Below, piece after piece: positions 12,812 through 13,286 of a stretch of 13,286 nt of DNA (position 1 is the first letter of the stretch; the number at the start of each line of letters is the position of its first letter). The DNA is from Dehalococcoidia bacterium UBA2979. Its GTDB lineage: Bacteria > Chloroflexota > Dehalococcoidia > UBA2979. The stretch covers positions 1-13,286 of the forward strand of contig DEAP01000073.1 in the NCBI GenBank assembly GCA_002348225.1, written 5' to 3'. Both the position numbers and the translations under genes were made by a program. Below the pieces are notes generated by a model. That model searched no databases and was not told the DNA's origin. It saw nothing but the letters and a program-made list of their open reading frames with translations.

Positions 12812-13286
12812 ATGCGGTTTTATGAGTACGAATCGAAAGTAATCCTCAGTGAATACGGGATCGCAGTTCCGGCATCTGAATTTTGTCAGACTGCTGAAGA
12901 AGTACGCTCGGCAGTGATCGGTATCAACAGACCAGTTGCCCTTAAATCTCAGGTTCTGAGTGGTGGAAGAATGAAAGCGGGTGGCATAAAATTTGCCGAA
13001 TCAGCTGACGAAGCAGCAGCAGCGGCAATCGATATTTTTGCCTTAAGCATCAACGGAAATAAACCAGTGGGGATACTCGTCGAAGAGCAGATGGACGTTG
13101 AACAGGAATATTATGCGGCCGTGACATATGACGGACGTGCGAAGAAGCCTCTTGTCATTTTTAGTGATATGGGTGGGATAGATATAGAGCAAGTAGCAGA
13201 AGAACATCCTGAGCACCTGTCCCGTACGCATTTCTCTGCAATCGGAAGGTTTCCTGATTATGTAGCAAAGAATGCAGTGGCGGGGG
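12812..13286 (+). CDS. ATP-grasp acyl-CoA ligase beta subunit (succinate/malate-CoA ligase-like), partial at the right edge
   Basis: The first 158 codons of a nucleotide-binding beta subunit of the succinyl-CoA synthetase superfamily, cut by the window end. The start M-R-F-Y-E-Y-E-S-K matches the family's M-x-x-x-E-Y-x-x-K. It continues with L-S-E-Y-G-I-A-V-P (12-20), the ATP-grasp lysine block A-L-K-S-Q-V-L-S-G-G-R-M-K-A-G-G-I-K at about 43-60, and V-E-E-Q-M-D-V-E-Q-E-Y-Y (90-101), then S-D-M-G-G-I-D-I-E-Q-V-A (118-129). The S-G-G-R-M variant, instead of the H-x-G-x-R-G/G-R-G-K of ordinary SucC, sets it somewhat apart and recalls ATP-citrate-lyase/citryl-CoA-synthetase relatives. The active site is therefore consistent with succinate, malate or another carboxylate. 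GGTGGA lies 6 bases upstream. Its position directly after mcl suggests malate-CoA ligase (MtkA-like) or (S)-citramalate activation. The alpha subunit would be expected outside the window. Confidence 0.8.
   Translation, partial: MRFYEYESKVILSEYGIAVPASEFCQTAEEVRSAVIGINRPVALKSQVLSGGRMKAGGIKFAESADEAAAAAIDIFALSINGNKPVGILVEEQMDVEQEYYAAVTYDGRAKKPLVIFSDMGGIDIEQVAEEHPEHLSRTHFSAIGRFPDYVAKNAVAG

Noticed and set aside
13043..13231. A 62-codon minus-strand open frame at the right edge
   Set aside because: It is antisense to the ATP-grasp CoA-ligase beta subunit, whose family motifs run through this region in the plus-strand frame from 12812.

Overview
The window reads as a compact stretch of a bacterial chromosome with about 45-47% G+C (estimated by eye). 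The best lineage guess is Chloroflexota, perhaps a free-living marine group such as SAR202. The main reason is the malyl-CoA lyase at 11711-12769. It has the long (~350 aa) form known from Chloroflexus, and from memory its sequence is very close to that enzyme, most clearly in the C-terminal third. The large class A penicillin-binding protein with an EDxxFxxNxG motif, the unlinked gatCA pair and the short intergenic gaps fit this but do not prove it. No rRNA, tRNA, CRISPR array, insertion sequence or phage gene was seen.

Layout: positions 1-2562 (minus strand) hold citrate synthase, tryptophanyl-tRNA synthetase and the start of arginyl-tRNA synthetase, transcribed in that order. After a 221-bp divergent promoter region comes an alpha/beta hydrolase (2784-3527, plus). 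Its stop codon overlaps that of the convergent gatA. The gatC-gatA pair (3524-5341, minus) encodes two of the three subunits of the Glu-tRNA(Gln)/Asp-tRNA(Asn) amidotransferase; gatB is not here. Divergent from gatC is a two-gene envelope module on the plus strand (5473-9553): a SAM-dependent methyltransferase overlapping a bifunctional class A PBP of about 1100 aa with an unusual C-terminal extension. Convergent to it, 8 bp away, is a membrane-anchored HExxH metallopeptidase (9562-10668, minus). Divergent from that is an unrecognised four-helix membrane protein (10771-11622). The window ends with an apparent operon of malyl-CoA lyase and the first 158 codons of an ATP-grasp acyl-CoA ligase beta subunit (12812 onward).

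Functionally there are three themes. The first is translation (trpS, argS, gatC, gatA). The second is cell-wall building and remodelling (methyltransferase, PBP, metallopeptidase, perhaps the membrane protein). The third is central C2/C4 CoA metabolism (citrate synthase, malyl-CoA lyase, CoA ligase). The lyase/ligase pair suggests reversible activation of malate, or a related C4/C5 acid, to a CoA thioester and its cleavage to acetyl-CoA plus glyoxylate (or propionyl-CoA/pyruvate variants). This is the most interesting metabolic signal. Small-scale signals include a perfect 14-bp inverted repeat in the hydrolase reading frame, a hairpin in the citrate synthase leader, and a three-codon leader ORF with its own Shine-Dalgarno sequence at the membrane-protein gene. 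No gene-free stretch exceeds 300 bases.
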